From contig JAGWAJ010000007.1 of the NCBI GenBank assembly GCA_021296475.1, positions 1,868 through 46,616 of the forward strand: a DNA stretch of 44,749 bases. Reading direction: 5' to 3'. Of the stretch, positions 43,675 to 44,749 are shown piece by piece. The stretch is from Acidobacteriota bacterium (lineage in GTDB: Bacteria > Acidobacteriota > Vicinamibacteria > Vicinamibacterales > UBA8438). The first letter of the stretch is position 1. Every line of letters begins with the position of its first letter. The position numbers and the translations under genes were made by a program. The notes under the pieces are model-generated. The model made no database searches and had not been told where the DNA came from. It saw nothing but the letters and a program-made list of their open reading frames with translations.

Positions 43675-44749
43675 GCCGCGGTTCCGCCGAACAGCACGTT
43701 GGGCGACCAGGCGGCGAGGGCCGGCGTCAGGAGGCCGGCGCTGCCGATGGCACCGAAGATGCTGAGGATCACCCAGTAGGAGAACGCCAGCACGATGCCG
43801 GCCCCGACACCGTACAGCGCGCCTCGGGAGCCGGTGGTCACCGCGAACGGCACGGCGATCAGCGTCAGCACGAAGCAGACGAAGGGGAACGACGCCTTGC
43901 GGTGCAGCGCCACCACGAGACCGACCACGTCCAATCCGCGGGCGCGCAACGTCTCGATGTAGCGGTCGAGCTCCCGGAAGCCCATCACGTCGGGATCGGG
44001 TTGCTCCGTCCGGAACGTCTCCAGTGGATCGACGAACGGCAGCGCCCGCACGTCGGCGGACGTGAAGGTGGGAGCCCCGCCCGCGGCGCCGGAACCCGGG
44101 AAGCGGCGCGTCCAGACGCCATTGCCCTCCCACTCGTCGGTGAACGTCGCTCGCGCGGCGTACGTGCGCCGGTGGATGCGCCACGGGCCGTCCTCGAGCT
44201 CGTACACCGACAGGCCGTCGATGGCGTCCCGTTCGTGGTCGACGTACCGGGTGTGATAGAGCGTGTTGCCCGCCCCGGCGATCCAGCGCCGGTTGAGCAG
44301 ACCGGACGGGGGCGGCGATCCGGTTCGGATCTCGTACCGGAGCGCCTCGGCGCGGCGATTCGCCTGGCCGAGCACGCCCTCCTCGAGCGCGAAGAGACGA
44401 CCAGGCTCAGGGCGAACATCGGAAGCGCCGCCCGCGCGAGGCTGATCCCGCACGCCTTCATCACCGTGAGCTCGCTCGAGCGGGTGAGCGCGCCGATCGT
44501 GACGAGCGTTGCCAGGAGCGCCGAGATCGGCAGGACGAAGTAGAAGAACTGCGGCGTCGCGAACCAGAAGTACTCCAGTAGCTGAGACATGCTGGTCTCA
44601 CCCTTGAACAGCTTGTCGGCGAGGTCGATGAACGTCGAGATGTAGAAGATCCCGAGCAGGCCCACCACCGCCATCGAGACCCACCGCAGGTACATCCGCA
44701 CGACGTACCAGTCGAGCAGCGAGAGTCCCCGGACGCCGCCCGCCGAGAA
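43647..44749 (-). pseudogene. LptF/LptG family lipopolysaccharide export permease, frameshifted and cut by the window end
   Basis: LptF/G form the membrane part of the ABC system that extracts lipopolysaccharide. The N-terminal part is in one frame: F-Y-I-S-T-F-I-D-L-A-D-K, L-P-I-S-A-L-L-A-T-L-V-T-I-G-A-L-T-R-S-S-E-L-T-V-M-K-A-C-G-I-S. The jellyroll and C-terminal membrane segments are in another, starting R-L-F-A-L-E-E-G-V-L-G-Q-A-N-R-R-A-E-A-L. The break is near 44390-44400; adding one G to the minus strand there would restore one frame (...S-L-V-G-L-F-A-L-E-E). The N-terminal frame remains open to the window edge, reading L-D-W-Y-V-V-R before the first ATG at 44701, so the start lies at or beyond the edge. 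It is either a pseudogene or a sequencing indel. Confidence 0.8.

Overview
This is a GC-rich bacterial chromosomal segment, densely packed, with mostly intact housekeeping genes on both strands. No gene-free stretch exceeds about 290 bases. I see no tRNA, rRNA, CRISPR array, transposase or prophage. The gene repertoire suggests an Acidobacteriota member, perhaps of the Vicinamibacteria type. The pointers are a sigma54-type AAA+ regulator with a degenerate GAFTGA loop, a PilMNO-type secretion cluster with several pseudopilins, a c-type heme/copper-monooxygenase-like protein beside a DUF3347-like periplasmic protein, and an archaeal-type aspartate-semialdehyde dehydrogenase homologue. This placement is inference from recognised families, not from a phylogenetic marker.

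Layout. 1-1.8 kb: end of a PilZ protein, an AAA+ regulator, a tandem palindromic repeat and a small membrane protein (+). 1.9-6.3 kb: glycine cleavage operon gcvT-gcvH-gcvP (-). 6.6-8.2 kb: a Uma2-type nuclease and a class IV aminotransferase (-). 8.3-10.3 kb: nnr and tsaE (+). 10.4-17.6 kb: comM, an M23 peptidase, secA and guaB (-). 17.8-18.5 kb: a family 2 glycosyltransferase (+). 18.5-20.7 kb: a minimal bacterial microcompartment (BMC) locus with one hexameric shell protein and one acylating-type aldehyde dehydrogenase carrying a long C-terminal extension (-). 20.8-28.5 kb: a secreted protein followed by a tightly overlapping type II secretion/type IV pilus-like operon (F, E, PilM, PilN, PilO, three pseudopilins) without a secretin (+). 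28.5-30.5 kb: a frameshifted serine hydrolase and murQ for muropeptide recycling (-). 30.5-37 kb: an aspartate-family amino-acid operon hom-thrC-(LOR/SDH family)-lysC-(asd-like), preceded by a promoter, a structured leader and a perfect intrinsic terminator (+). 37-39.5 kb: a heme/copper-type protein pair (-). 39.7-43.7 kb: xerD-like recombinase, metK and a membrane-anchored PHP-domain protein (+). 43.6 kb to the end: a frameshifted LptF/LptG permease running off the window (-).

Most notable points. (1) The asd homologue in the threonine/lysine operon has glycine where the family's catalytic cysteine should be. (2) The same operon is preceded by what looks like a transcription attenuator or small RNA. 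(3) The BMC locus is reduced to one shell gene and one enzyme. (4) The AAA+ regulator lacks the sigma54-contacting GAFTGA motif and sits next to a tandem palindrome. (5) Two clear reading-frame breaks (serine hydrolase, LptG) and one probable break (second pseudopilin) are each explained by single-base indels, so sequencing error has to be excluded before calling pseudogenes.
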